Positions 37,552 to 47,123 of a DNA stretch of 64,000 nucleotides are shown here, in pieces (position 1 is the stretch's first letter; every line of letters begins with the position of its first letter). The position numbers and the translations under genes were made by a program. Source of the stretch: Aquimarina aquimarini (lineage in GTDB: Bacteria; Bacteroidota; Bacteroidia; Flavobacteriales; Flavobacteriaceae); the NCBI RefSeq assembly GCF_900299535.1, contig NZ_OMKE01000039.1, positions 124,001 through 188,000 on the forward strand, given 5' to 3'. Under the pieces are notes generated by a model. It was not told the DNA's origin and did no database searches. It saw nothing but the letters and a program-made list of their open reading frames with translations.

Positions 37552-40500
37552 TTATTGAACAATACCCTCAAATTCCCAATTGATCATTTCATCTGGATCA
37601 TTATCTATGATATATCTACCCACACTACGGTGAAACAGTATTGTTGGTAAATGCTCTTTCAACCGAAAGAATAATGCTCCATTAGCTTTCTCTGCATCTA
37701 TTACAAGTTCACAACGTATCCAATCCTTTGGTTTATTTTCTTTAAATATAGATTTAGGAAAAGCGCCACAAGCAATTACATCTAAAAGATTTATTGCGAA
37801 ATAATCTTCCCATACGGTTCCATCTTTTTTACTTTTGATGCTCACAGGAAATGTTTGTATGGTATCTACACCAGCCTCTAGAAGCAAATCAAGAAATTTT
37901 TTGGATATAACAGGGATTTTACCACTATTAAAATCACGTATTGTATCTCCTGCTTTTGCGTTGGTAACAAATACTATTGGAGTATCCATAGGCAATTCAA
38001 CTTTATTTCCTGATAAGAAATCTATTTTACCTAATACTTCTTCGGGAGCTTTAATCCTTATTTTTGAATCTGAAGAAGTGTCTTCTTTCAAGATAAAATA
38101 ATTATTTTTACCATAAGGTGATTGCTCTTTTAGCTTTTTAAAATACATCACCAATGCCTGTGCTTTTGATGTATATAAACGTTCTATTACTTTTCCTTCT
38201 TCTCCAATAGTTCCTGTTGTGTAACTTACTTCATGTTCTTCATTTTCAAAAGAAAACGTTCCTGTATTGTAAAAGGCTTTTACATTGATTTTCTTAAAAG
38301 TTTTAGATTCAGAATCTTCTGCGTATTCTTCTAATTCTATGGTATTTTTATGATCCTGATTTAGTACAAACAGAAATAATTCATTTGCATGATATGCTGT
38401 AAAATCGCTCTCGTTAATAAAATCTTCTTTGGTATATTTACGTTCTAAAGCATTTATAACATATGGTAACATTTCGTGTATGTCATTTGCTAATGCATAC
38501 ATACAGGCAATATTAAAATTCATCACTCCTTTTTCATGCTTAGATTCTGTACATATACTAAAAAAAGGACTTAAAACTTCAATACCTTCTTTTATTTGAT
38601 TACTAGCACAATAAGCTACAATAAGATTGGCTATAATATTACTTGCTAATGCTCTTTCTGGTTGAAAGTTTTTCTTATGTATTAAAAATAAATCGATACT
38701 TTCCTGAGCCTGACCAAGTCTTATAAGGCTCATAAAAAGAATATTTAATGATTTGTTATTGGATTCTAGTGATAGCGCACGTTTTGCATATTCTAAAGCT
38801 TTTCTATAATTCGCTTCTGAGAAATAATGTGCTTGGGCTAGATTAAGGATAATGATAAACTCTTCAGGATACTCTGCAATGATCTCTTCTTCCATTTCAA
38901 CAAGTTGATCCCATTCTTGTTTGGAGGCACATCTTATAAACTTAATTTTAAGAAGCTCTCTTTCGGGTGCAGTTGCACCAGCCTGAGTCAATATATCAAT
39001 CAACATAGCATTAGCACCCTGATGTGCTAGCATTAGAGGGTTCTTACCATTACTAGGCATTGCATTTACATCTGCAGCAGCATTAATAAGTAATTTAGTA
39101 ATTTCTACAGCTTCATTTTTTACTGCATAATGAAGTGGCATCATACCTTTTTCCCAACCCTCTTCATTTAAACTAATATTTGGGTTTGCCATATGCTCTA
39201 AAAGAAGTTTTACTACATCTATATACTTTTGATTCTCTCCTTTTGCATAAGAGCATACGCTCCTTAATATAGTATCCCCTTTACTATCTCTATGGTTTAC
39301 ATTTACTCCTTTTTTTAATAATACTTCTAAAAGGTCTTTGTTTTCATCTACAAAGAATAATAAGTTCTTGTTTGATTCTTTAGCTATATAATCAATCGCT
39401 ATTATATCTGTTTCTATACCTTCAATTAATAGACCTATATGTTCTTCTGGGTTCTTAAAAAGCTCTTCTATATTAAATTGGATTCCTTTATTTTTAAATA
39501 GCTTAACAAAGGATAAATCATTTTTTTCTAATGTTTTCTCAAGTACTTTTTCGATTAATTGCTCATCAAATAGTATTTCCTGATCAAGTAGTTCTTCTAT
39601 TTTTAAGAGGTTAAATTCTTCAATTGCATCAAGTAAGACTTCTTTTTTTTGTTTATTTTCTTTTATACGTTCAATACCCTCAACAATAGTATCATTGGTA
39701 GAATCAACCTCCAAGATTCCTTTTAATAAGGTGTCAAAATACTCCTCGTCTACATATTCTTCTTCTTCATATTCTTTTTTATAAGCTTCCAGAATATCTA
39801 GTATCTTTTGTTGGATGTCTTTGTCATCTGTATTATGTAATGCATGAATAAAAAGACCATCCATCTCATCACTATGAAGCATATCTCTTGAAATATTTTT
39901 TAATAATTTCAATAATGCTTCTGATTCGAATTTAGGAAAAAAGGTATCTATTAATTCATCTTGATTGGTACTACTCCAAAATCGATGACCCGCATCATAA
40001 TACTCACAAGCTTCAAAAAATTGGTCTATAATAGCTATTTGTGCCTCTAGATCTTTTCTTTTAATAATCTCTTCTACTACAAGACTTGTAGCTTCAAAAT
40101 TAAAATAAATATTCTGTAGTGTCATCTTAAACACATGTACTAATGATGATGACGAAAGAGCACTCATATGCTTTTGTAGAAATTCATCTAGTATAGGAGT
40201 TGTTACCAACTCTTCATCTTTCATCTCTATCTCAAGAAATTTAACAAAAGGATGATCATTTCTGTTATCATAGATATCTACAAGGTTTTTTAAAGTAAGA
40301 AGGTTATTCTCAAATTGAACTATATCTTCAGTTTTTAACCGTTCTATGGCAATAGAAAAGACAGAAAGCTCCTCAGGTTGTATTTCTTCTTTATATCCTT
40401 GTTCTAGTTTAATATGAATAAGGCTATTTACTTCTTTCTGTAAAGTTTCGCTATCTTCATATTTCTTTATTTCGAACGTTACTGTTTGTTCTGATGTTCC

Positions 40501-40602
40501 AGTAGTAATAATACTGATATTTTTTTTTGATATAATAAGACAAAAATGGGTGTTTTTATCTTTCTTAACTACAAGGTATTTTTGTAAATCATTTTTAATC
40601 AT
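37552..40602 (-). CDS. Large WGR-like / ankyrin / TPR protein with DUF1629 (Imm11)-like end
   Basis: 1016 aa. Residues 1-75 have the spacing and end motif of a WGR domain (SETLQKEVNSLIHIKLEQGYKEE) but lack the Trp-Gly-Arg core. A helical region follows, then ankyrin repeats at about 430-550 (DENKDLLEVLLKKGVNVNHRD; GMMPLHYAVKNEAVEITKLLI), then TPR-like helices at about 555-690. The last ~150 residues (VFVTNAKAGDTIRDF, KKFLDLLLEAGVDTIQTFPV) resemble DUF1629/Imm11 immunity-type domains. No signal peptide. Role unknown; a toxin-immunity-like or DNA-repair-associated scaffold is possible. Confidence 0.7.
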   Translation of the reverse strand: MIKNDLQKYLVVKKDKNTHFCLIISKKNISIITTGTSEQTVTFEIKKYEDSETLQKEVNSLIHIKLEQGYKEEIQPEELSVFSIAIERLKTEDIVQFENNLLTLKNLVDIYDNRNDHPFVKFLEIEMKDEELVTTPILDEFLQKHMSALSSSSLVHVFKMTLQNIYFNFEATSLVVEEIIKRKDLEAQIAIIDQFFEACEYYDAGHRFWSSTNQDELIDTFFPKFESEALLKLLKNISRDMLHSDEMDGLFIHALHNTDDKDIQQKILDILEAYKKEYEEEEYVDEEYFDTLLKGILEVDSTNDTIVEGIERIKENKQKKEVLLDAIEEFNLLKIEELLDQEILFDEQLIEKVLEKTLEKNDLSFVKLFKNKGIQFNIEELFKNPEEHIGLLIEGIETDIIAIDYIAKESNKNLLFFVDENKDLLEVLLKKGVNVNHRDSKGDTILRSVCSYAKGENQKYIDVVKLLLEHMANPNISLNEEGWEKGMMPLHYAVKNEAVEITKLLINAAADVNAMPSNGKNPLMLAHQGANAMLIDILTQAGATAPERELLKIKFIRCASKQEWDQLVEMEEEIIAEYPEEFIIILNLAQAHYFSEANYRKALEYAKRALSLESNNKSLNILFMSLIRLGQAQESIDLFLIHKKNFQPERALASNIIANLIVAYCASNQIKEGIEVLSPFFSICTESKHEKGVMNFNIACMYALANDIHEMLPYVINALERKYTKEDFINESDFTAYHANELFLFVLNQDHKNTIELEEYAEDSESKTFKKINVKAFYNTGTFSFENEEHEVSYTTGTIGEEGKVIERLYTSKAQALVMYFKKLKEQSPYGKNNYFILKEDTSSDSKIRIKAPEEVLGKIDFLSGNKVELPMDTPIVFVTNAKAGDTIRDFNSGKIPVISKKFLDLLLEAGVDTIQTFPVSIKSKKDGTVWEDYFAINLLDVIACGAFPKSIFKENKPKDWIRCELVIDAEKANGALFFRLKEHLPTILFHRSVGRYIIDNDPDEMINWEFEGIVQ

Positions 40603-40608
40603 AATATG

Positions 40609-40719
40609 CTATTTTACTCACTAAGTGAGGTTTTAATGTTCCTAAGCTTGCCTCAAAATTAAAGGTTGGTTTCAAACGAATTCTTGGCTTGCCCCGAAGT
40701 TCTTTATTTTAAACAATTG
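40609..40719. repeat. Dispersed ~110-bp repeat, copy B
   Basis: Partner of copy A (33593-33709). The longest identical block is AAATTAAAGGTT (40656-40667 here, 33641-33652 in copy A). Copy B also contains the short palindrome CTCACT-A-AGTGAG. It lies directly upstream of the ankyrin gene start. Confidence 0.55.
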
Positions 40720-40778
40720 ATAATATACCATACAGGTATGGCTGCTTTTAATAGCGGGAAAATAGCTTTTTATAATAA

Positions 40779-40809
40779 GATATTACCCCCTGAAAACAGG
40801 GGTAATATC
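40779..40809. promoter_or_regulatory. Inverted repeat with C-run, function unknown
   Basis: GATATTACCCCCTG (40779-40792), AAAA, CAGGGGTAATATC (40797-40809); the arms match except for one extra C. It could be an operator or a hairpin. It is one of five similar C-run sites in the window. Confidence 0.45.
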
Positions 40810-41003
40810 AATTCATAATTTATCTTTTATGTTTACTTAAATCATCAACTTCTCATATACAACACTTCTTCAGGAAAAAACACAATCGTTTTTTATGTAT
40901 GGAAATACTCAAAATATCCTAAAACTAATACATTCCTATTAATATTTCTTTTTTTGTACATTGTCTTTTAAATAGTTATACTTTTCTTAAAAACACAACT
41001 CAC

Positions 41004-42110
41004 ATGCTTACTAGAAAAAATTATCCTTTACGAGCTATGTTACTATGGACTCGTAGAAATATTTATGTATTTATTATTCTTTCAGCTATACCTGTTGTTT
41101 TATATACTCAACTACATTGGTATTGGTTGCATCTACCATGGTTACCTATCGGAGTTTTGGGTACCGCGGTAGCTTTTGTTATTGGTTTTAAGAACAATGC
41201 ATCTTATGATCGTTTATGGGAAGCTCGTAAGATTTGGGGAGGTATTGTAAATACTTCTCGTTCTTTTACCATTATGGTTAATGATTTTATCACAAATGAG
41301 CATGCTATCAAAAAACTATCAGATGAAGAATTATTTTCTATAAGAAAAAAAATGATACTTAGACATATAGCATGGATGACCTCTTTGCGCCATGCACTAC
41401 GAACTCCAAAACCATGGGAGGTTTCTATACGTAATAAAGCTGATAAAGAATATATGAAGCGTCATAAAGTACGAGAGCGAACTTATACTTTAGAAGATGA
41501 ATTAGAAGGATATGTTTCTAATGATGAAAAACAGTATATTTTAAGTAAAAGAAATAAGCAAACTGCATGTATAAATCTACAGTCTAAACATTTAAGAAAT
41601 ATAAAAGAACAAGGGTTAATCTGGCAGTTTTCATACCTGGAAATAGAAAAAATATTAGTAGAATTATATACGCTCCAAGGTAAATGTGAACGGATTAAAA
41701 ATTTCCCTTACCCTAGACAATTTGCCACACTGAATTATATTTTTGTATGGATATTCATATTTCTATTACCATTTGGAATGATGAATGAGTTTGATGAAAT
41801 AGGTATAAAAATTGTTGAGAATATGAATCAATATAAACCGTATCCTATTGGAGGATACCACTATATTATTGAATTAATAGGTAAACATTTCGTTTGGTTT
41901 ACTGTACCTTTTAGTGCTATTTTATCGTGGGTATTTCATACAATGGAACGTATTGGCGAGTCAACAGAGAACCCTTTTGAAGGTAACCCTAATGATGTGC
42001 CTATAACAACTATGTCTAGAGGTATAGAAATTGATATCCGACAAATGATTGATGATGATGAAAACAAAATCCCTGAACCTGAAAAAGAAAGGTTTGATAC
42101 ACAATTGTAA
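41004..42110 (+). CDS. Bestrophin-family (UPF0187) anion channel-like protein
   Basis: 368 aa. Family motifs GTAVAFVIGFKNNASYDRLWEARK and IWGGIVNTSRS near residues 55-90, plus NPFEGNPNDVP near the C-terminus. Bestrophins form pentameric chloride or other anion/cation channels. Paralogous to the convergent gene at 42164-43198. The tail is acidic (DDDENKIPEPEKER). Confidence 0.9.
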   Translation: MLTRKNYPLRAMLLWTRRNIYVFIILSAIPVVLYTQLHWYWLHLPWLPIGVLGTAVAFVIGFKNNASYDRLWEARKIWGGIVNTSRSFTIMVNDFITNEHAIKKLSDEELFSIRKKMILRHIAWMTSLRHALRTPKPWEVSIRNKADKEYMKRHKVRERTYTLEDELEGYVSNDEKQYILSKRNKQTACINLQSKHLRNIKEQGLIWQFSYLEIEKILVELYTLQGKCERIKNFPYPRQFATLNYIFVWIFIFLLPFGMMNEFDEIGIKIVENMNQYKPYPIGGYHYIIELIGKHFVWFTVPFSAILSWVFHTMERIGESTENPFEGNPNDVPITTMSRGIEIDIRQMIDDDENKIPEPEKERFDTQL

Positions 42111-42114
42111 CATG

Positions 42115-42156
42115 ACAATATACTTGGGGTATAATTCCTTTTCCTGAGTATATTGT
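42115..42156. terminator. Bidirectional hairpin between convergent bestrophin genes
   Basis: ACAATATACT (42115-42124) and AGTATATTGT (42147-42156) are perfect 10-bp arms with a 22-nt loop, located between the stop codons of the two convergent bestrophins. Confidence 0.6.
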
Positions 42157-42163
42157 TTCTATA

Positions 42164-43198
42164 TCACATTAATATTCCTTTTTTTGCTTCTATGGCAGGT
42201 GGTAAATCGGTTTCTTCTAGGATTTCTCGTAAATCTATCTCAATTATTCTACATAAAGATAACATAGGGATATCATTGGCCATTCCTTGAAATGGGTTTT
42301 CTGAATAATCTCCTACCACCTCCATCATTACATAAATCCAGCCTATTAACGTTGCAATAGGAATGGATAACCAGATTCCAAAATTTGTTAGTTTCATTAA
42401 CTCTGGGATCATACTAAACGGTAATAGAAATATAAAAATTGCAACAAAGTACCTACTCATATTGGCATACTGCCGGGGTAAAGGAAACTTTTTTATTCTT
42501 TCATTTTTACCTTGTAATGTATAAAAGTTTTTTAACAAGTTTACCATTTCCATATGGCGAAAGTCTTCTATCACACCTAGTTCTCTCAATTTCTTTAAAT
42601 CTCTGGATTGTTCATTAATTATCTGAGTAGCTGTATTTACATATCCAATTAATCGATCGTATTCTTCTGGTGGTAAAAACAATTTAAGTTCGGTACGGGT
42701 TACTTCATCATCTACTAAACCAATCCCAAATTTTCTTTGATACATTTTTGCTGTCTTAGCAATATGCCCACTTTGACTTATATGTTCCCAAGGGGTAGCA
42801 ACCAAAAGTTGACTTCTATGTGCATATAACCAACCTATGTGGCGATATAGTAATCTTTTTTTAATCCCTTTAATTTTATCTTCTGATATCTTTTTTTCTG
42901 TAAATTGATTTGTAATAAATCCATCTACCATCATTCCCCAGGAACGACTATCATTAACAATTCCTCCCCAAATTTTACGAGCCTCCCACATTCTGTCATA
43001 GGCTTGATTATTTTTGAAACCAACATAAAAGGCAACAGCTGTACCAATAACTGATACAGGTAACCAAGGAATAACAATGTTTATAATTTTAAAATAATAC
43101 AATGTTGTTATCAAACTCATAAAAATCAATAACCAGATAATATGATGCCCTGACCATTTTATCAATTTCCCTACACTAATTCCTTTGGTAATTATCAT
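42164..43198 (-). CDS. Bestrophin-family (UPF0187) anion channel-like protein, second paralog
   Basis: 344 aa. GTAVAFYVGFKNNQAYDRMWEARK and IWGGIVNDSRSW match the first bestrophin, as does NPFQGMANDIPM near the end. The two genes point toward each other with a shared terminator-like hairpin between. Same fold, different central and C-terminal sequence, so old paralogs rather than a fresh duplication. Confidence 0.9.
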   Translation of the reverse strand: MIITKGISVGKLIKWSGHHIIWLLIFMSLITTLYYFKIINIVIPWLPVSVIGTAVAFYVGFKNNQAYDRMWEARKIWGGIVNDSRSWGMMVDGFITNQFTEKKISEDKIKGIKKRLLYRHIGWLYAHRSQLLVATPWEHISQSGHIAKTAKMYQRKFGIGLVDDEVTRTELKLFLPPEEYDRLIGYVNTATQIINEQSRDLKKLRELGVIEDFRHMEMVNLLKNFYTLQGKNERIKKFPLPRQYANMSRYFVAIFIFLLPFSMIPELMKLTNFGIWLSIPIATLIGWIYVMMEVVGDYSENPFQGMANDIPMLSLCRIIEIDLREILEETDLPPAIEAKKGILM

Positions 43199-43216
43199 GT
43201 TGCTAAATATATAAAA

Positions 43217-43250
43217 AAGAAAACTACCGTTGATTTACGGTAGTTTTCTT
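43217..43250 (-). terminator. Intrinsic terminator after the S9 peptidase gene
   Basis: Perfect 14-bp arms AAGAAAACTACCGT / ACGGTAGTTTTCTT around TGATTT, with A/T tracts on each side. It lies between the S9 stop and the bestrophin start. Confidence 0.88.
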
Positions 43251-43269
43251 AAAAAAAATGATAAATTAT

Positions 43270-45447
43270 CTATTTTTTTATTCCTTCTAGATCCATCATA
43301 AATGCATAATTTAAGGCTGTACGTTTATAACGCTCAAAACGACCTGATGCGCCACCATGACCAGTTTTCATATCACAATCCATAATCAACAGATTATCAT
43401 CGGTTTTGAGTTCTCTAAGTTTTGCTGTCCATTTGGCAGGTTCCCAGTATTGCACTTGGCTATCCCAATAACCTGTAGTAATCATAATATTAGGATATTC
43501 CTTTGCTTCTACATTATCATAAGGTGAGTAGGATTTCATATAATCATAGTACTCTTTATTTTTTGGATTTCCCCATTCATCAAATTCAAATGTGGTCAAG
43601 GGTATTGTTTCATCCATCATAGTAGAAACTACATCTACAAAAGGTACGGCGGCAACTACACCATTCCATAATTCTGGTTTCATATTTAGAACGGCTCCCA
43701 TTAATAATCCTCCGGCACTGCCTCCCATTGCATACATATGTTTAGGGCTCGTATACCCTTTTTCTACCAAAAACTCTCCACAATCAATAAAATCAGTAAA
43801 TGTATTTTTCTTTTTTAGTAGTTTTCCATCCTCATACCAATGTCTACCCATTTCCTGACCTCCTCGTATATGTGCTATTGCATATACAAAACCTCTATCT
43901 AATAAACTAAGTCTATTGGATCTAAATGTTGGTTCAGAACTACTACCATATGATCCATAAGAGTATAATAATAGTGGAGTTGTACTACTTTTCTCGATTC
44001 CTTTTTTATATACTATCGAGATTGGAACTTTAACACCATCTTTGGCTGTAGCATATACCCGTTCTGATACATAGTTATCTTTAGAAAAATTAGGATCTAA
44101 CACCTCTTGCTCTTTTAGCACCACTTTTTCTTTGGTATCCATATTATAATCTATAGTACTACTTGGAGTAGTCAAAGAGGTATATACATATCGTAAAATA
44201 TTGGTATCAAAATCAAGGTTATCACGCAAATAAGTAGCATACGCAGGATCATTAAACTCTATGTAGTGATCGTCGTCTCCATTCCATTTCATTGTTCTTA
44301 GGGTACGTAATCCATTTACACGCTCTTGTAATACCAAATGTTCTTTAAACACTACAAAACTTTGTAGTAAAACATCTTCTCTATGGGGGATTACATCTAC
44401 CCAGTTTTCTTTTGTTGTAGCCGTAATTGGTGTTTTTACTAAACGAAAATTTCGTGCGTCGAGATTGGTTCTGATATAAAAATGATCTTTATAGTGATCT
44501 ACACTATATTCTAAATCTTTTTCTCTTGGTTGAATAACTTTCCAATCGTCATTAGGGGTATCTGCACTTACATATCTATATTCTGTTGATAATGTTTGGC
44601 TGCTACCTATCATTATATATTTACTAGATTTTGATTTAAATACAAAACAAAGATAAGTTTCATCTTTTTCGTCAAAAACTAATACATCTTCAGATTGTTT
44701 TGTTCCTAAGATGTGTTTGTAGATTTTATTCTGTCGTAACGTTACAGGGTCTTTTGAGGCATAAAAAACGGTTTTATTATCATTTGCCCATACAATATTA
44801 CCACTTGTATTTTCTAATCTATCCGATAGTAATTCTCCAGACTCTAAATTTTTAAAATAAATTGTATATCGACGACGAGAAACTGTATCAACACTATAAG
44901 CTAGCAGTGTATTGTTTGTACTTATTGTACGAGTTCCTACTGCAAAATATGAGTGGCCTTTTGCTAATTTTGGCCCGTTAAGTATGATCTCTTCTTTTGC
45001 TTCTTTATCAGTAAGTTTTTTACGACAGTATAAGGCATAATCCATTCCTTTTTCATATCGTGTATAATATGAATACCCATTATCATTATAAGGTACAGAA
45101 GCATCATCTTTTTTAATTCTCCCAACGATCTCATTATATAATTTTTCCTGAATACCTTGTGTATGTTTCATTACACTATCCTTGTAGGTATTTTCTGCAA
45201 TCAGATAATCTAATACGTCTTGGGTTTGTGCGTCTGGAGTTTCAGCATTCTTTTGTGCATCACTTAAACGCATCCAGAAATAATCATCTACACGTGTGTC
45301 ACCGTGCGCTTCTAGTTTTTTAGGTATTTTTTTGGCTACAGGAGCTTTTATAGATACCTGTTTTTTTTCTGCCTGTTTTTTTTCTTTGGAACATGCCATA
45401 AAGAGTACGGTAGTTATTAGAAATAAATAAATGGTATTAGTTTTCAT
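43270..45447 (-). CDS. S9-family prolyl oligopeptidase / oligopeptidase B lipoprotein
   Basis: 725 aa. Lipobox VLFMACSK (Cys about 19). N-terminal beta-propeller (DYFWMRLSDAQKN, DGYSYYTRYEKGM form the usual start), C-terminal alpha/beta hydrolase with the nucleophile serine in AMGGSAGGLLMG and a histidine in TGHGGASGRF. Oligopeptidase B-type enzymes cleave short peptides. Periplasmic or membrane-attached. A terminator follows. Confidence 0.92.
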   Translation of the reverse strand: MKTNTIYLFLITTVLFMACSKEKKQAEKKQVSIKAPVAKKIPKKLEAHGDTRVDDYFWMRLSDAQKNAETPDAQTQDVLDYLIAENTYKDSVMKHTQGIQEKLYNEIVGRIKKDDASVPYNDNGYSYYTRYEKGMDYALYCRKKLTDKEAKEEIILNGPKLAKGHSYFAVGTRTISTNNTLLAYSVDTVSRRRYTIYFKNLESGELLSDRLENTSGNIVWANDNKTVFYASKDPVTLRQNKIYKHILGTKQSEDVLVFDEKDETYLCFVFKSKSSKYIMIGSSQTLSTEYRYVSADTPNDDWKVIQPREKDLEYSVDHYKDHFYIRTNLDARNFRLVKTPITATTKENWVDVIPHREDVLLQSFVVFKEHLVLQERVNGLRTLRTMKWNGDDDHYIEFNDPAYATYLRDNLDFDTNILRYVYTSLTTPSSTIDYNMDTKEKVVLKEQEVLDPNFSKDNYVSERVYATAKDGVKVPISIVYKKGIEKSSTTPLLLYSYGSYGSSSEPTFRSNRLSLLDRGFVYAIAHIRGGQEMGRHWYEDGKLLKKKNTFTDFIDCGEFLVEKGYTSPKHMYAMGGSAGGLLMGAVLNMKPELWNGVVAAVPFVDVVSTMMDETIPLTTFEFDEWGNPKNKEYYDYMKSYSPYDNVEAKEYPNIMITTGYWDSQVQYWEPAKWTAKLRELKTDDNLLIMDCDMKTGHGGASGRFERYKRTALNYAFMMDLEGIKK

Positions 45448-45927
45448 AAAATGATTGATCTATTTTAAATCTGCTTATTTGCTTAATGAGTATTGTTATT
45501 TATTGAACTCACTTGACTTTCTATTTCCTAAAAAATGGCTAAAATCCACTCATATTTCGTTACTTTTCTTACCCGTAGCGCTGCTATGGCTTTCAAAAAG
45601 TGCCTCATCTGATCAAATTTCAATTCATTTTCGGTTAAAAATAGAAATTGTATGAATATTCTTTATTTTTTTAACGAAACCTTATCATCTTACCCCCTAT
45701 TTATTATCAATTATGGCTTCTAATACTTAAAAAATAATTGATTTTCACTTCTTATGTTAAATAAATACTAATCAAAAATCATACAAATATTCAATCACTA
45801 ATTTTTAGTAAATTTCAATACTTATTACCATTTTAACTGGTTATTTTTCAATTATACCTATCACCAAATAATATTATGTTTGAATACACTATGTATTCTT
45901 TAAATACTATAAACTACTAACTATTGT
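45448..45927. other. Gene-free stretch of 480 bp with an unexplained GC-richer block
   Basis: Divergent gap between the S9 peptidase and a small hypothetical gene. Around 45530-45640 is a block that is richer in GC than its surroundings, with hairpin CCGTAGC-GCT-GCTATGG (45573-45589, one G-T wobble). Short frames there are interrupted; a 66-codon plus-strand frame starting at 45455 is not convincing. A C-run (CCCCC at 45693-45697) is also present. No gene assigned. Confidence 0.5.
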
Positions 45928-46188
45928 ATGATGACAAAAGAAAATTTAATTGAAGTAATGATCTATCATGCTAAAAATCTGACTGATACTGATACTGATA
46001 TTACAAAAGACACCATTCATAAAGATGTATTGAATCGTGATGTGGGTGTAACTTCATTGCAAGCCAAAAGATTATATAAAGGATTTATTCGATATACTTT
46101 ATTGATAAATGATCGAGAAGATAAACCTTGGCCAAAATCATGGTTTGACAAATCATTGGAAGATCTTGCTACTAAATTATTAGACTAA
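45928..46188 (+). CDS. Small hypothetical protein
   Basis: 86 aa, soluble and charged, no family recognised. The stop overlaps the next ATG (TAATG), so it is translationally coupled to the secreted protein that follows. A second ATG follows the first. Role unknown. Confidence 0.65.
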   Translation: MMTKENLIEVMIYHAKNLTDTDTDITKDTIHKDVLNRDVGVTSLQAKRLYKGFIRYTLLINDREDKPWPKSWFDKSLEDLATKLLD

Positions 46189-47039
46189 TGGATTTAAAAA
46201 AAACAACCCTAATTACTATATTGATTCTATGTTTTCAGTATATATCGTATGCGCAGGATGAAAAGCCTATTACAATATCATTATCAACCATAAAAACAGA
46301 ATTAAAAAATAATGCAATTAGTTATGCTTTTGATTTTTTTGATAAAAAAATTGATGAGATAGCTACAGAAATGATACGACCAAAAGGTTTTTGGTTATTA
46401 GCTCCTGATTTGACCATGAGATCTGGAGGAGAAGATGCTTTTTCTAGTATTGATCTACAGGCAAAAGCTACCTATGTTCCTGTAAGAGTTGTAGAGGTTG
46501 GAGGAACCCCTACAGGGTGCTCTGATTGTACTTTACACCTTATTCATTTTGCTGCTGGAGTAGAAACCAATAATGATTTTACTATTCTTAATAGTATTGC
46601 AGAAGTTGGATATGAACCCCTATTTAGTTTCAATAAAAAAATGCCTAAAATCATTAAAGAGACTACTAGTATTGCAATCTTTGCTCAAGGAGGGTATAAA
46701 TTTGATTTTATTAATGCTGAGGACATCAATGTGGGTGGAGATAAAGATGAAAGTGAAGAAGATATAGAAGATCCTATTTTTAGAGCGAAAGGAGTTTTTC
46801 TATTTGATAGCAAAAAATTATTTGAATTAGGAACTTTTAAATTTAGCATTGTGGGAGATGCTACAGGATGGTATGATATTCTTTCTGATGATTTTTATCA
46901 CCGCATTGCTGGAAACTTTAGAATGACCTTGACCAATGATGATACCATGGCTATTGATTTGAAATATGAGAATGGTAGTGGTGCTCCCAATTTTAACCAA
47001 GGAGATCAGTTTGGACTTGGTTTGACAGTAAAATATTAA
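46188..47039 (+). CDS. Secreted protein of unknown function, probably outer-membrane barrel-like
   Basis: 283 aa with a signal peptide (MDLKKTTLITILILCFQYIS, cleavage after YAQ). The rest has alternating beta-strands ending in LGLTVKY, an aromatic end typical of outer-membrane barrels. Cys-rich turn GCSDCTLH. Coupled to the 86-aa gene. No family recognised. Confidence 0.6.
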   Translation: MDLKKTTLITILILCFQYISYAQDEKPITISLSTIKTELKNNAISYAFDFFDKKIDEIATEMIRPKGFWLLAPDLTMRSGGEDAFSSIDLQAKATYVPVRVVEVGGTPTGCSDCTLHLIHFAAGVETNNDFTILNSIAEVGYEPLFSFNKKMPKIIKETTSIAIFAQGGYKFDFINAEDINVGGDKDESEEDIEDPIFRAKGVFLFDSKKLFELGTFKFSIVGDATGWYDILSDDFYHRIAGNFRMTLTNDDTMAIDLKYENGSGAPNFNQGDQFGLGLTVKY

Positions 47040-47061
47040 TTTCTTCTAGATAATTGTATAA

Positions 47062-47103
47062 AAAAAACAGCACTTGTAGCAACGAACTACAAGCGCTGTT
47101 TTT
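47062..47103. terminator. Bidirectional terminator between the secreted protein and NAMPT genes
   Basis: AACAGCACTTGTAG and CTACAAGCGCTGTT pair over 14 bp with one G-U type mismatch, flanked by A and T tracts. It serves two convergent genes. Confidence 0.85.
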
Positions 47104-47123
47104 ATGTTTTTTTGAGTACTATA

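Larger units (their letters stand above)
40603..41003. other. Gene-free stretch of 401 bp with repeat B and an inverted repeat
   Basis: Divergent gap between the ankyrin gene and the first bestrophin. It contains repeat copy B (40609-40719) and a near-perfect inverted repeat at 40779-40809 (GATATTACCCCCTG and CAGGGGTAATATC) around AAAA. No gene seen. Confidence 0.6.

Noticed and set aside
45455-45655. 66-aa plus-strand frame
   Set aside because: No family, no coding-like pattern; the region is described as a gap with a hairpin.
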